Notes: a model not told the origin generated them from the sequence alone. 64,000 nucleotides of DNA from Pseudomonas sp. (GCA_030656145.1 JAUSOF010000083.1:1-64000); one strand, 5' to 3'; counted from the first letter of the stretch, positions 33,929 through 43,411 are shown. Made by a program: numbers and translations.

Positions 33929-36358
33929 ATGCTGAACCTAGCCGAATACCGCCAGCGCCCTGCGCAACTTGCCGACTGGTTGCCCTGGGCCGGGCTGGTC
34001 GCCCCAGGGGTCGTACTCAACAAGGACGGCTCGTTTCAGCGCACCCTGCGCTTTCGCGGGCCAGACCTGGACAGCGCCACTGCGGGCGAATTGGTGGCCA
34101 CCTCTGCGCGCCTGAATAACGCCCTGCGCCGCCTGGGTTCAGGCTGGGCTCTGTTCATCGAGGCCGAACGCCTGACCGCGGCCGGCTACCCGGCAAGCGC
34201 GTTTCCCGAGCCGCTGTCCTGGCTGGTTGACGAAGAGCGCCGCGCCGCCTTCGAGGCGCAAGGCAGCCACTTCGAGAGCGCCTATCACCTGACGCTGCTG
34301 TACTTGCCAAACGAGGAGTCGCGCTCGCGTGCTGCTGGGTTGCTCTACGAGCACAAGCCGCAACGCGGCGTCGACTGGCGCGAGAGACTGGTCGCCTTCA
34401 TGGCGGAGACGGCACGCTTGCACGACCTGCTCGTGGGGGTGATGCCAGAAGTCGCCTGGCTCGAAGACAGCCAGACGCTGACGTATCTGCACGCCACGGT
34501 GTCGACCCACAGGCAGCGCATTGCTGTTCCCGAGGTGCCCTTCCACCTGGACGCCCTGCTGGCCGACTGCCCGCTGAGCACTGGTCTGGCACCCAGACTG
34601 GGCGAGGAGCACCTGCGCGTGGTCTCGGTGCGTGGTTTCCCAACCTCAACCTGGCCCGGCCTGCTGGACGACCTGAACCGACTGGGTATCGCCTATCGCT
34701 GGTCGACCCGCTTCATCTGCATGGACAAGGACGAGGCGGAGAAGGAACTGGTGCGCCTACGGCGGCAGTGGTTCGCCAAGCGCAAGGGTGTTCTGGCCCT
34801 GCTGCGTGAGACCCTGTTTCAGCAGGAAAGCCCGCTGGTCGACAGCGATGCCTCGAACAAGGCCAGCGACGCCGATGCAGCCCTGCAGGAACTCGGAGCC
34901 GATCAGGTCGCCTTCGGCTATGTGACCGTGACCGTTACGGTGAGCGACGCCGACGCACGAGTAACCGACGAGAAGCTGCGCCTGGTCGAGCGGGTGATTC
35001 AGGGCCGAGGCTTCGTCACCATCGCTGAAAGCCTCAACGCGGTGGAGGCCTGGCTATCGTCCATTCCGGGCAACGCCTACGCCAACGTGCGCCAACCGAT
35101 CATCTCCTCACTCAACCTGGCGCACCTGATGCCGCTGTCAGCGGTGTGGGCTGGCCCTGCGCGCAACGCCCACCTCGACGGCCCGCCGCTGGTGGTGACC
35201 CGTACCGATGGGGCTACGCCTTTCCGCCTGGTCACCCACGTCGGCGACGTCGGCCACACCCTGGTGGTGGGGCCGACCGGCATGGGTAAGTCGGTGTTGC
35301 TGGCAACCCTGGCCCTGCAGTTTCGCCGCTACCCCGGCTCACGCCTGTTCATCTTTGACATGGGCCGCTCACTGCGTGCGACGGTCCTAGGATTAGCGGG
35401 TGAGCATTACGAGCTGGGCGGTGATGGCGACCTGGCCTTCCAGCCCTTGGCGCGCATCGATCAGGACAGCTATCGCACCTGGGCCGCCGAGTGGCTGGAA
35501 GGCCGTGTGCTGCATGAGGGTGTAGCCGTCGGCCCGGACCAGAAAGCGGCCCTCTGGACGGCCCTCACTAGCCTGGCCGGTGCGCCTGAGGCGCAGCGCA
35601 CGCTTACAGGGCTGTGCATGCTGCTGCAGGACAACACCTTGCGTCAGGCCCTGCAGCCCTATGTGCTGGGTGGTGCTCACGGCAGGCTGCTGGACGCGGA
35701 CACGGATCGCCTGGGTACAGCTGACGTGCAGTGCTTCGAGATGGAAGAACTGATGCACAGCAAAGCGGCAGTAGCGGCCGTGCTCGGCTACCTGTTCGCC
35801 CGCTTCGAGGCGCGCTTCGACGGGGCTCCTGCCCTGCTGATTCTTGACGAGGCCTGGCTGTTTCTCGACGACTCGCTTTTTGCCGCGTGCATCCGCCAGT
35901 GGCTCAAGACCCTGCGCAAGAAGAATGTCTCGGTGATCTTTGCCACCCAGTCCCTCGCCGACATCCAGAACTCCAGCATCGCCGCCGCGATCATCGAGAG
36001 CTGCGCGAGCCGCATCTTCCTGCCCAACCCTCAGGCCGGCGAGCCGCAGATACGCGGCATCTACCAGGGCTTCGGGCTCAACCACCGGCAGATCGAGATC
36101 ATCGCCCAAGCCACACCCAAGCGTGACTACTACTACCAGTCGCGCCTCGGCAACCGGCTGTTCGACCTTGACCTGGGGCCGGTGGCACTGGCCTTCACAG
36201 CCGCTGCGAGCCCAACCGAGCAGCGCGAAATCAGCCAGATCCTGCAGGGCTCTGATGCCGCGGGCTTCGCCCCCGCCTGGCTACGTCATCGCCGGCTTGG
36301 CTGGGCCGCCGACCTGCTTACCACCCACACCTCGCAACGCAAGGAGCAACTGCCATGA
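33929..36358 (+). CDS. trbE: TrbE, VirB4-like ATPase
   Basis: A 809-residue VirB4-family ATPase, normal length for the group. The C-terminal motor has Walker A VGPTGMGKSV (about 447-456), Walker B LLILDEAWLFLDD and ATQSLADI. It is the main energiser of the mating channel. ATG at 33929 is set by GAGGGGGACGCC. Overlaps trbJ by 4 bases. Confidence 0.95.
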   Translation: MLNLAEYRQRPAQLADWLPWAGLVAPGVVLNKDGSFQRTLRFRGPDLDSATAGELVATSARLNNALRRLGSGWALFIEAERLTAAGYPASAFPEPLSWLVDEERRAAFEAQGSHFESAYHLTLLYLPNEESRSRAAGLLYEHKPQRGVDWRERLVAFMAETARLHDLLVGVMPEVAWLEDSQTLTYLHATVSTHRQRIAVPEVPFHLDALLADCPLSTGLAPRLGEEHLRVVSVRGFPTSTWPGLLDDLNRLGIAYRWSTRFICMDKDEAEKELVRLRRQWFAKRKGVLALLRETLFQQESPLVDSDASNKASDADAALQELGADQVAFGYVTVTVTVSDADARVTDEKLRLVERVIQGRGFVTIAESLNAVEAWLSSIPGNAYANVRQPIISSLNLAHLMPLSAVWAGPARNAHLDGPPLVVTRTDGATPFRLVTHVGDVGHTLVVGPTGMGKSVLLATLALQFRRYPGSRLFIFDMGRSLRATVLGLAGEHYELGGDGDLAFQPLARIDQDSYRTWAAEWLEGRVLHEGVAVGPDQKAALWTALTSLAGAPEAQRTLTGLCMLLQDNTLRQALQPYVLGGAHGRLLDADTDRLGTADVQCFEMEELMHSKAAVAAVLGYLFARFEARFDGAPALLILDEAWLFLDDSLFAACIRQWLKTLRKKNVSVIFATQSLADIQNSSIAAAIIESCASRIFLPNPQAGEPQIRGIYQGFGLNHRQIEIIAQATPKRDYYYQSRLGNRLFDLDLGPVALAFTAAASPTEQREISQILQGSDAAGFAPAWLRHRRLGWAADLLTTHTSQRKEQLP

Positions 36359-37089
36359 CGCCTCGCGCCCGCCTTACGCCCATCGCCGTCTTATTAAGCC
36401 TAGGTTTGCTGGTAGCCCAGCCGGCGACCGCAATGACCGTCATCGACCCGACCAACCTGGTGCAAAACATGCTGACCGCGGTGCGCACCCTGGAGGTGAT
36501 CAACAACCAGGCCAGCCAACTGCAGAACGAAACGCAGATGCTGCTGAACCAGGCCCGCAACCTGGAAACCCTGGACATCAACGTGCTCAATCGCTTGCGC
36601 ACGACCCTGGCCAGCACCGAACGATTGCTGGCCGAGGCCCAAGGTTTGGCTTTTGACGTACAGCGTCTGGACCAGGAATTTACCCGTCTGTATCCGGCCG
36701 AATACACCAGCTCCGTCAGTGACGAGCGCATAGCACAGGACACACACGCGCGTTGGAAGCAGGGGCTTGATGGCCTGCACACCGCCATGCGTATGCAAGC
36801 CCAGGTAGCGCAGAACCTGGCCCAGGACGAGAGCGTGCTGGCCGACCTGGTCAACCGAAGTCAGTCGGCCAGCGGCGCACTGCAGGCCAGCCAGGCCACC
36901 AACCAACTGCTGGCCCTGCAGGCCAAGCAGTCGATCCAGGCGCAGCAGTTGCAGATCACCCAGAACCGCACCATCGCCCTGGAACTGGCGCGCCAGGCTG
37001 CGGCGGTAGAGGAAGCCCGCGAACTGCGGCGGCGCTTTATGGGCAGCGGTACGCCCTATACCCCTCATCCCGTGCAGTTCTACCGGTAG
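36355..37089 (+). CDS. trbJ: TrbJ, VirB5-like pilus component
   Basis: A 244-residue secreted, helical protein. The signal peptide ends near PATAM (residue 23) and the mature part is Gln/Asn-rich coiled coil (EVINNQASQLQNETQMLLNQ). VirB5-like proteins sit at the pilus tip. The C-terminus is FMGSGTPYTPHPVQFYR, a tail also found on the EexN-like protein encoded at 18492. Overlaps trbE by 4 bases. Confidence 0.9.
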   Translation: MTPRARLTPIAVLLSLGLLVAQPATAMTVIDPTNLVQNMLTAVRTLEVINNQASQLQNETQMLLNQARNLETLDINVLNRLRTTLASTERLLAEAQGLAFDVQRLDQEFTRLYPAEYTSSVSDERIAQDTHARWKQGLDGLHTAMRMQAQVAQNLAQDESVLADLVNRSQSASGALQASQATNQLLALQAKQSIQAQQLQITQNRTIALELARQAAAVEEARELRRRFMGSGTPYTPHPVQFYR

Positions 37090-37103
37090 TGGGGGTAGGT
37101 GCG

Positions 37104-37295
37104 ATGAAAGCTCCATTGCTGATACCGGTCCTGCTCGTATTGGCTGCCTGTGGCCGCGGCGGCAAACCCGATGAAGCCAGGCAGCAGGCGTCCCTGCTTG
37201 AGCGCTTTTACTCTGGCTGCGCTCTGCCGGATGAGTTCCAGACTCCCGAAAGCCTGCCAGCCATTCCCGCGAGTTTCGAGGAGGACGTGCAGTGA
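37104..37295 (+). CDS. trbK: TrbK-like entry-exclusion lipoprotein
   Basis: A 63-residue predicted lipoprotein: signal peptide MKAPLLIPVLLVLAAC with lipobox LAAC (Cys16), then a short polar domain. In RP4-type operons trbK lies between trbJ and trbL and prevents redundant transfer. A GGGGGTAGG site precedes ATG 37104. Sequence similarity of TrbK proteins is low, so the call rests on lipobox, size and position. Confidence 0.75.
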   Translation: MKAPLLIPVLLVLAACGRGGKPDEARQQASLLERFYSGCALPDEFQTPESLPAIPASFEEDVQ

Positions 37296-38470
37296 ACGAT
37301 GTCAGCGTGATCGATCATTTCCTCGATGTGTTCTCGCTCTACATCGACTCGGGTTTTGGCCTGCTCGGCGGCGAGGTGGCTTTTCTCACCCTCACGCTGG
37401 TGGTGATCGACATGACCCTGGCCGGCCTGTTCTGGGCCATGGGCGGAGAAGACGTTATCAGCAAGCTGATCAAGAAGACCCTCTATGTCGGAGCCTTCGC
37501 CTTCATCATCGGCAACTTCAATACCCTGGCCGAGATCATCTTCCGCTCCTTCGCCGGGCTGGGCCTGCTTGCCTCAGGCTCCGCGCTGACCCAAGCCGAG
37601 TTTCTCCAGCCAGGACGGTTGGCGTCCATCGGCATCGAAGCTGGCCGACCAATGCTGGAGCAAATCAGCAATCTCAGTGGCTTCCCCAAAGTCTTCGGAA
37701 ACCTTGACACCATCGTTGTCCTGCTCCTGGCCTGGACTGTGGTGGTGATCAGCTTCTTTATCCTGGCCATCCAGCTGTTCGTCACGCTGATCGAGTTCAA
37801 GTTGACCACCCTCGCCGGCTTCGTCCTGGTGCCCTTCGCGCTGTGGAACAAGACCGCCTTTCTCGCTGAGAAGGTGCTGGGCAATGTGGTTTCCTCTGGC
37901 ATCAAGGTGCTGGTGCTGGCGGTGATAGTAGGCATCGGCTCCAGTCTGTTCGCTGAGTTTCAGACGTTGACGGACAAGCCCTCCATCGATCACGCGCTAG
38001 TAGTCATGCTCGCCGCCCTGGCGCTGTTGGGCCTGGGCATTTTTGGCCCTGGTATCGCCACCGGCCTGGTCTCCGGTGCACCGCAACTGGGTGCCGGAGC
38101 CGCTGCCGGCACTGCCCTTGGCGCCGCGGGGATGGCGGCTGGAGCTGCGGCGCTTGCCACAGGTGTCGGCGGTGCCGTGATGGCCGGCGCACGTATGGCT
38201 CCGGGCGCAGCACGCCTGGCCATGGGCGGCGCACAAACGGCGAACACCCCCATGCCCCAGGGAGCCCAGCCAGCAGGATCTATAGCAGGTAGCGCCTCCG
38301 CTGCGAGCGCCGCGCCAGGCGCGCCCGCCAAGCAACCCGACTGGGCCAAACGCCTACAGCGCAAGCAACAACTCACCCATGCCGCCACCACCGTTGCCCA
38401 CACCCTGCGTGGTGGTGATGCCGGCGGTTCAGCTCCTGGACCACAGGTGCGCGACCCATCGAATTCGTAA
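37292..38470 (+). CDS. trbL: TrbL, VirB6-like channel protein
   Basis: A 392-residue polytopic inner-membrane protein. Several membrane segments lie within residues 20-255, followed by an Ala/Gly/Pro-rich tail (AAAGTALGAAGMAAGAAA and beyond) typical of TrbL. It forms the inner-membrane part of the channel. Overlaps trbK by 4 bases. Confidence 0.93.
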   Translation: MNDVSVIDHFLDVFSLYIDSGFGLLGGEVAFLTLTLVVIDMTLAGLFWAMGGEDVISKLIKKTLYVGAFAFIIGNFNTLAEIIFRSFAGLGLLASGSALTQAEFLQPGRLASIGIEAGRPMLEQISNLSGFPKVFGNLDTIVVLLLAWTVVVISFFILAIQLFVTLIEFKLTTLAGFVLVPFALWNKTAFLAEKVLGNVVSSGIKVLVLAVIVGIGSSLFAEFQTLTDKPSIDHALVVMLAALALLGLGIFGPGIATGLVSGAPQLGAGAAAGTALGAAGMAAGAAALATGVGGAVMAGARMAPGAARLAMGGAQTANTPMPQGAQPAGSIAGSASAASAAPGAPAKQPDWAKRLQRKQQLTHAATTVAHTLRGGDAGGSAPGPQVRDPSNS

Positions 38471-38482
38471 AGGAGAACGAAG

Positions 38483-39190
38483 ATGCGATTCAAACGCCCT
38501 CAGGTGCGCTACAGCGACACCCCGCAACCTGCAACGCCCTACCAAGCAGCAGCGCAGGTATGGGACCAACGCATGGGCACGAGCCTGGCGCAAGCGAAGA
38601 ACTGGCGCTTGATGGCCTTCGGCTGCCTGAGCCTGGCCTTGCTGATGGCTGGTGGTCTGGTCTGGCGTTCGGCCCAGTCGATGGTCACGCCCTATGTGGT
38701 GGAGGTCGACAGTTCCGGCCAGGTGCGGGCCGTTGGCGAGGCGGCCAGCACCTACCAACCCAACGATGCGCAGATGGCTCACCACCTGGCGCGCTTTATC
38801 GGTCTGGTGCGCTCGCTATCCATCGACCCTGTTGTGGTACGGCAGAACTGGCTGGAGGCCTACCACTACACCACCGACCGGGGCGCTGCGACGCTCAACG
38901 ACTATGCCCGCGCCAACGATCCCTTTACCCGAGTCGGCAAGGAATCGGTGACCGTCGAGTTGAGCAGTGTCGTGCGCGCCAGTGACAACTCGTTCCAGGT
39001 GCGCTGGAACGAGCGCCGCTATGTGAATGGCGCGGCTGCGGGCCTGGAGCGCTGGACCGCGGTGATATCGATCGTGCTGCAGCCTCCACGTAGCGAGGAA
39101 AAACTGCGCCGCAACCCCCTGGGCATCTACGTCAACGGCCTGTCGTGGAGCCGTGAACTGGACACTACGCAAGGAGCCAAGACCCCATGA
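38483..39190 (+). CDS. trbF: TrbF, VirB8-like channel protein
   Basis: A 235-residue bitopic protein: cytoplasmic N-terminus, one membrane segment (about 36-58) and a periplasmic NTF2-like VirB8 domain. PYVVEVDSSGQ and ARFIGLVRSLSIDPVVV are typical. Preceded by AAGGAGAACG; overlaps trbG by 4 bases. Confidence 0.93.
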   Translation: MRFKRPQVRYSDTPQPATPYQAAAQVWDQRMGTSLAQAKNWRLMAFGCLSLALLMAGGLVWRSAQSMVTPYVVEVDSSGQVRAVGEAASTYQPNDAQMAHHLARFIGLVRSLSIDPVVVRQNWLEAYHYTTDRGAATLNDYARANDPFTRVGKESVTVELSSVVRASDNSFQVRWNERRYVNGAAAGLERWTAVISIVLQPPRSEEKLRRNPLGIYVNGLSWSRELDTTQGAKTP

Positions 39191-40179
39191 AGACCTCTGC
39201 CTACCTTTACGCCTGCCCTCTCCTGCTGGCCATGCTGGCCGGTTGCGCCAGTCAGGGTAAAGCGCCGCCCACCATTGCCCTTGACGAGCCGGTGGAAGCT
39301 CAGCGCCTACCGGAACCACCCAAGCCCATCGAGGTGGTGGCAGTGCCGCAGCCACTGGCCTTGCCAGCGCAGCTGAAACCGCTTCCAGATACCAAGCCGA
39401 CCACCCCTGCCAAGGAACCCGCCGATGAGCAGGTGCGTGTCTCACGTGCCAACCGGGACGCGCGCATTGCGCCAACCCGGGAGGGCTATATCAACGCCAT
39501 TCAGGTGTGGCCGTTTTCCGATGGCGCGCTGTATCAGGTGTACACCAGCCCAGGCCGGGTGACGGTGATCAACCTGCAGGCAAGCGAAGAACTGGTCACC
39601 GTGGCCGCAGGCGACACCGTGCGCTGGATCGTTGGCGACACCTCCAGCGGCAGTGGTGAGGAGCTTCGCATCAGTGTGCTGGTTAAACCCACACGCAGCG
39701 ACCTCAAGACCAACCTGGTCATCACCACGACGCGGCGCACCTACCTGATCGAACTGACGTCTACCGAGCAGGCCTGGATGGCCTCGGCGTCCTGGGATTA
39801 CCCCAAGGATCGCATGCTCGCACTGCAGCGTCGGGCCAACGCCGCTCAGGCGGCAGCACCGGTCGAAGCCGGCCTGGCGTTGGAGCAGTTGCGTTTTCGC
39901 TATGCGATCAGTGGCAGCAATCCGCCGTGGAAGCCGCTGCGCGCGTTCGACGACGGTCAGAAGGTGTATATCCAGTTTCCTGCGGGCATCGCCCAAGGCG
40001 AACTGCCGCCGTTGTTCGTCATCGGCCCGGAGGGCGACGGCCAGTTAGTCAACTACCGCTTCCGCTCGCCCTACTACATCGTGGATCGGCTGTTCGGTGC
40101 CGCCGAGTTGCGCCTCGGCGCAGACAAGGGCGATGTGGTGAGGATCGAGCGCACCGATGGTGTAGCGCGGAGGCCCTGA
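39187..40179 (+). CDS. trbG: TrbG, VirB9-like outer-membrane-complex protein
   Basis: A 330-residue secreted protein with a lipobox-like signal (LLAMLAGCAS, Cys21), a Pro-rich linker and the VirB9 beta domain (VWPFSDGALYQVYTSPGRV; C-terminal PYYIVDRLFGAAELRLG). With TrbI it forms the channel core through the envelope. It is followed after 2 bases by trbI. Confidence 0.93.
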   Translation: MKTSAYLYACPLLLAMLAGCASQGKAPPTIALDEPVEAQRLPEPPKPIEVVAVPQPLALPAQLKPLPDTKPTTPAKEPADEQVRVSRANRDARIAPTREGYINAIQVWPFSDGALYQVYTSPGRVTVINLQASEELVTVAAGDTVRWIVGDTSSGSGEELRISVLVKPTRSDLKTNLVITTTRRTYLIELTSTEQAWMASASWDYPKDRMLALQRRANAAQAAAPVEAGLALEQLRFRYAISGSNPPWKPLRAFDDGQKVYIQFPAGIAQGELPPLFVIGPEGDGQLVNYRFRSPYYIVDRLFGAAELRLGADKGDVVRIERTDGVARRP

Positions 40180-40181
40180 GC

Positions 40182-41483
40182 ATGAGCGCTGTCGATAACG
40201 TCCAGGATACCCAGTCCGCAGAGCTACCGTCCAAGGTGGCCCCGGAAAGTCTCGAACTGCGTGCCCAGCCGCGCCCGGTCACGCGCCTCAACCCGCGGAT
40301 GCTGGCCGTCCTAGCGGGTGGGCTGGCCACTGCAGTGCTCGGCGCCATGCTCTGGTCACTGCAGCCGCCACAGCGCCGGCAAGGTGCAGAGCAAACCGAG
40401 TTGTACAACGTCGACCGCGTGGCCCGTTCCGAGGGGCTGGAGCAGTTACCCGCCGACTACTCGCAACTGCCGCCACCCTCGGCACCCGAAGTGCCGCAAC
40501 TGGGGCCACCCCTGCCCGGCGATCTAGGCGGCCCCATCCTCAGGGCCGAGCAGCAGGCCCAGAGCTATGACTACCGCCATGCGGGCCCTGACCCGGCTGA
40601 GGCCGAGCGCCTGGCCAGGCTCAAGGAAGCCGAAGAAGCAGCGCTGTCCTCCGTATTTTTCCGCTCGGGTGGCGGGCGAACGACAAGTACCAGTGCCCCG
40701 ACCGAAAGCCCGCCGATACATTCGCGACTGACCGGATTCGACCCCATGGCGGCCGGGCCCGCCTCGACTGCCGCAGTCCCCGCAAGCGCCGGATCAACGC
40801 AGAACAGGCAGGAACAGAAAGAGGCATTTCTCAGTAAATCCGCATCCCCACAAATCCGTAATTCCGGATTTGTGCAAATGCCCGACTCGCCCTACCAGGT
40901 CATGGCCGGCACCGTGATCGCTGCTGCCCTGGTCACCGGTATCAAGTCAGACCTGCCGGGCGATGTAATCGCCACTGTGACCGAGCCGGTCTACGACAGT
41001 GCCACCGGCCAGCATGTGCTAATCCCCCAAGGTTCGCGTCTGCTGGGCCGCTATAACAGCCAGGTGAGCTACGGCCAGAGTCGCGTGCAGGTGGTGTGGC
41101 AGCGGGTGATCCTGCCGGACACCTCGTCCTTCCAACTCGACAACCTAGTTGGCAGCGACACCGCCGGCTATGCCGGCCTAGAAGATGGCGTTGACTGGCA
41201 CTGGGACCGCATTGCCGCCGGCGCAGCCATGACCAGCCTGCTAGGTATCGGCGCCGAACTCGCAGCTCCTACCAACCGCACCGACGGCGACCGAATCATC
41301 ATCGCCGGGCGTGACAGCCTGCAGGACACGGTCAACCAGGTCGGCCAGGAAGTCACACGGCGCAATCTCGATATCCAGCCCACTCTGACCCAGCGCCCAG
41401 GGTTACCACTGCGCGTGATCGTCAACCGTGACCTGGCACTGCGCCCCTACCAACCCTTGTTCATTCAACGGAGGAACCATTAA
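40182..41483 (+). CDS. trbI: TrbI, VirB10-like core-channel protein
   Basis: A 433-residue VirB10-family protein: cytoplasmic N-terminus, one membrane segment (about 45-62), a Pro-rich periplasmic linker, and the beta-barrel domain (VMAGTVIAAALVTGIKSDLPG; IPQGSRLLGRYN). It spans the envelope and gates the channel. A palindromic element related to the ICE tandem repeats lies inside the linker coding region (40834-40874). ATG at 40182 follows the trbG stop by 2 bases. Confidence 0.94.
   Translation: MSAVDNVQDTQSAELPSKVAPESLELRAQPRPVTRLNPRMLAVLAGGLATAVLGAMLWSLQPPQRRQGAEQTELYNVDRVARSEGLEQLPADYSQLPPPSAPEVPQLGPPLPGDLGGPILRAEQQAQSYDYRHAGPDPAEAERLARLKEAEEAALSSVFFRSGGGRTTSTSAPTESPPIHSRLTGFDPMAAGPASTAAVPASAGSTQNRQEQKEAFLSKSASPQIRNSGFVQMPDSPYQVMAGTVIAAALVTGIKSDLPGDVIATVTEPVYDSATGQHVLIPQGSRLLGRYNSQVSYGQSRVQVVWQRVILPDTSSFQLDNLVGSDTAGYAGLEDGVDWHWDRIAAGAAMTSLLGIGAELAAPTNRTDGDRIIIAGRDSLQDTVNQVGQEVTRRNLDIQPTLTQRPGLPLRVIVNRDLALRPYQPLFIQRRNH
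40834..40874 (-). repeat. Palindromic repeat element within trbI, related to the 4.5-kb repeats
   Basis: CACAAATCCG (40849-40858) and CGGATTTGTG (40865-40874) are perfect inverted arms with a 6-base loop. Read on the minus strand, 40861-40834 matches 4561-4587 in about 23 of 27 positions, including TACGGATTTGTGGG. It encodes the poorly conserved linker SKSASPQIRNSGFV, so insertion there is tolerated. Confidence 0.6.
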
Positions 41484-41701
41484 TGAGCATGAACAAGCTA
41501 CGTCTCGGCCCCTTGCCCAAGACCGAGAACCTGAAAGTCACCTTCACCTGTCCAGCCAGCCTGAAGGCTGACCTTGAGCGCTATGCGGCGTTGCACGCGC
41601 AGGCCTATGGCGAAGAGGTCGATGCCCTGACGCTCATCCCGCACATGCTGGAAGCGTTTATGGCGAGGGACCGGGTGTTCAGAAGAGCCACCACGGGCTA
41701 A
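41483..41701 (+). CDS. DUF2274-family protein of the trb operon
   Basis: A 72-residue protein starting MSMNKLRLGPLPKTENLKV, with CPASLKADLERYAALHAQ typical of DUF2274, which regularly follows trbI in Tn4371-like elements. It looks like a small RHH-type DNA-binding protein. The start overlaps the trbI stop (TAATG). Last gene of the operon. Confidence 0.87.
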   Translation: MSMNKLRLGPLPKTENLKVTFTCPASLKADLERYAALHAQAYGEEVDALTLIPHMLEAFMARDRVFRRATTG

Positions 41702-41976
41702 GGGCATAGACAGCGTGCCACTCGACCACCAGTAGGACGCCAAAAACAATCGGAGTCGGTATGCACTGCCATACGTGAATATCTGGTATCTGCAACTAGT
41801 TAAACCGTAGGAGTGGGCCGGGCTGGAGGTTTACCGCTGATTGCCTGGATGCCATTCAGGGGCCGCCATTTCCCGAGTCTCGCCCGGTTTATCTGCTGCA
41901 AAACGTGCGCCGCTCCCCGCATAATGCAGCCATTGTAGACCCGGCCTTCTCGCCAGAAAGGAATCGACGTACCCCC

Positions 41977-42720
41977 ATGTTTGACACCAGGATGAGCATG
42001 ACGGATCAGGAAAAGCAGCTGGAGGCCGAGGCCCTGGCGTTTGCTAAGGCAAACAAAAAAGCCATCGCCAAGCGCCTGACAGATCCGACCATTTTCCTGC
42101 CGGAAGATGACCCGGTTTCGGTGTTTATGGCCGGCTCGCCGGGCGCAGGCAAGACAGAAACCTCCATTGAGCTACTAGAGCTGTACCAGCAGAATGGCAA
42201 CCGGGTGCTGCGGATTGACCCGGATGAACTACGCAACGAGCTGCCTGGCTATACCGGCGACAACTCCTGGCTGTTCCAGCGTGCGATTTCCATCCTCGTG
42301 GAAAAGATTCACGACCTGGCGCTGAAACAGAAGCAGAGCTTTTTGCTCGATGGCACCCTGTCGAACTATGAGGTGGCGGAAAAAAATCTGCAGCGTTCCC
42401 TGGATAAACTGCGTTTTGTACAGATACTGTATGTGTATCAGGAGCCGCAGTTCGCGTGGGATTTTGTCCGCGCGCGCGAGGCAGCTGAAGGGCGGCGCAT
42501 CCGACCTGAGCATTTCATCCAGCAGTACTTTGCCGCCCGTGACGTGACCAACCGCTTGAAGCGGCAGTTCGGCAAGACCATCCGGGTCGATCTGCTACAG
42601 AAGGACAATGACGGATCACACCGCGCATACCATGCGAACATCGACCAAATTGACAACCATGTGGCCGAAAAATATGATCGTGCATCCCTAGAGCGGATGC
42701 TCAACTTGAGCGAGGCCTAA
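41977..42720 (+). CDS. Zeta-family toxin (nucleoside-sugar kinase type)
   Basis: A 247-residue P-loop protein: Walker A AGSPGAGKTE (52-61), then RIDPDELRNELPGY and LLDGTLSNYEV as in zeta/PezT toxins, which phosphorylate UDP-N-acetylglucosamine and block cell-wall synthesis. The start is taken at 41977 behind AAAGGAATCG; 41992 is an alternative. No epsilon antitoxin gene precedes it. A 52-residue gene follows 1 base after the stop. A decayed copy of both lies at 18895-19317. Confidence 0.85.
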   Translation: MFDTRMSMTDQEKQLEAEALAFAKANKKAIAKRLTDPTIFLPEDDPVSVFMAGSPGAGKTETSIELLELYQQNGNRVLRIDPDELRNELPGYTGDNSWLFQRAISILVEKIHDLALKQKQSFLLDGTLSNYEVAEKNLQRSLDKLRFVQILYVYQEPQFAWDFVRAREAAEGRRIRPEHFIQQYFAARDVTNRLKRQFGKTIRVDLLQKDNDGSHRAYHANIDQIDNHVAEKYDRASLERMLNLSEA

Positions 42721-42721
42721 T

Positions 42722-42880
42722 ATGTTCGGCATCACCAAAGCAAAGACTGTCCCCTCCACCCCCTTTGCTGATTTCATTCGTAACGCCTCTTCTGGCGAGA
42801 AGAAGCGTGTGTATGAGCGCGTGTTGAAAAAAGCCACCGAGCGTCAAAATCGAGTGCTGGCAGAGGCAGCCAGCAAGTAA
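42722..42880 (+). CDS. Small gene coupled to the zeta toxin
   Basis: A 52-residue basic protein starting MFGITKAKTVPSTPFADF and ending VLAEAASK; mainly helical in its second half (SSGEKKRVYERVLKKATERQ). It begins 1 base after the toxin stop. The pair is duplicated as a unit at 18.9-19.3 kb, so the two probably work together. A role as antitoxin or regulator is inference. Confidence 0.65.
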   Translation: MFGITKAKTVPSTPFADFIRNASSGEKKRVYERVLKKATERQNRVLAEAASK

Positions 42881-42915
42881 CTCAGCGTCTTTCTGACTTC
42901 TATCCCCCCTTATTA

Positions 42916-43203
42916 ATGGTCATATTCAACCCGCCACATCCCGGCGAAACGCTGCTCGAAGACGTGATACCCGAACTGGGCATCAGCATTGCCGAACTGG
43001 CCCGTCGCCTTGGTTTTGCACGTGAATCCTTGTCCCTCGTCCTGCACGGCCAGGCACCGATCAGCCCAGACCTGGCCGTTCGCCTGGAACGGGCCGGCGT
43101 TGGCAGAGCACGCACCTGGCTGGACGTACAAACCGATTATGACTTGTGGCAAGCAAGGCATCGCGAGCAACCCCATATCGAGCGCTTTGCCGCCATCGCT
43201 TAA
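42916..43203 (+). CDS. higA: HigA-type antitoxin (XRE), solitary
   Basis: A 95-residue HTH protein with the HigA signature HPGETLLEDVIPELGIS and IAELARRLGFARESLSLVL. HigA neutralises the HigB ribonuclease and represses its own operon. No higB precedes it; the 35-base gap upstream is too short. It may be a remnant antitoxin or a plain regulator. The following frame (ATG 43203, 46 residues) overlaps its stop but has no recognisable sequence. Confidence 0.85.
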   Translation: MVIFNPPHPGETLLEDVIPELGISIAELARRLGFARESLSLVLHGQAPISPDLAVRLERAGVGRARTWLDVQTDYDLWQARHREQPHIERFAAIA

Positions 43204-43389
43204 TGGCTAACCGGCAAAATACGGAGCAAGGCGGTGAAACGCTGGCGCAACACATGATCTCTGGGCTGCCAACGCCCTCGGACTCATCCACGGCCCGATC
43301 TACCGCGGTCGACACCAGACGTTCGGAAGATGCCGACCTATGACATTAAGAAAAAACCAATACAAACGCCTGAAATAAAGGTTTTCTTG

Positions 43390-43411
43390 CCTCAGTTAAG
43401 AAAAACTGAGG
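43390..43411. terminator. Hairpin between convergent higA and abiEi
   Basis: CCTCAGTT (43390-43397) pairs with AACTGAGG (43404-43411). Its place between convergent genes suggests a shared terminator, though the T-run is poor on both strands. Confidence 0.4.

Noticed and set aside
43203..43343. 46-residue frame overlapping the higA stop
   Set aside because: Overlap (TAATG) is suggestive, but the sequence is Ser/Thr/Arg-rich and unlike any HigB; kept only as a remark.
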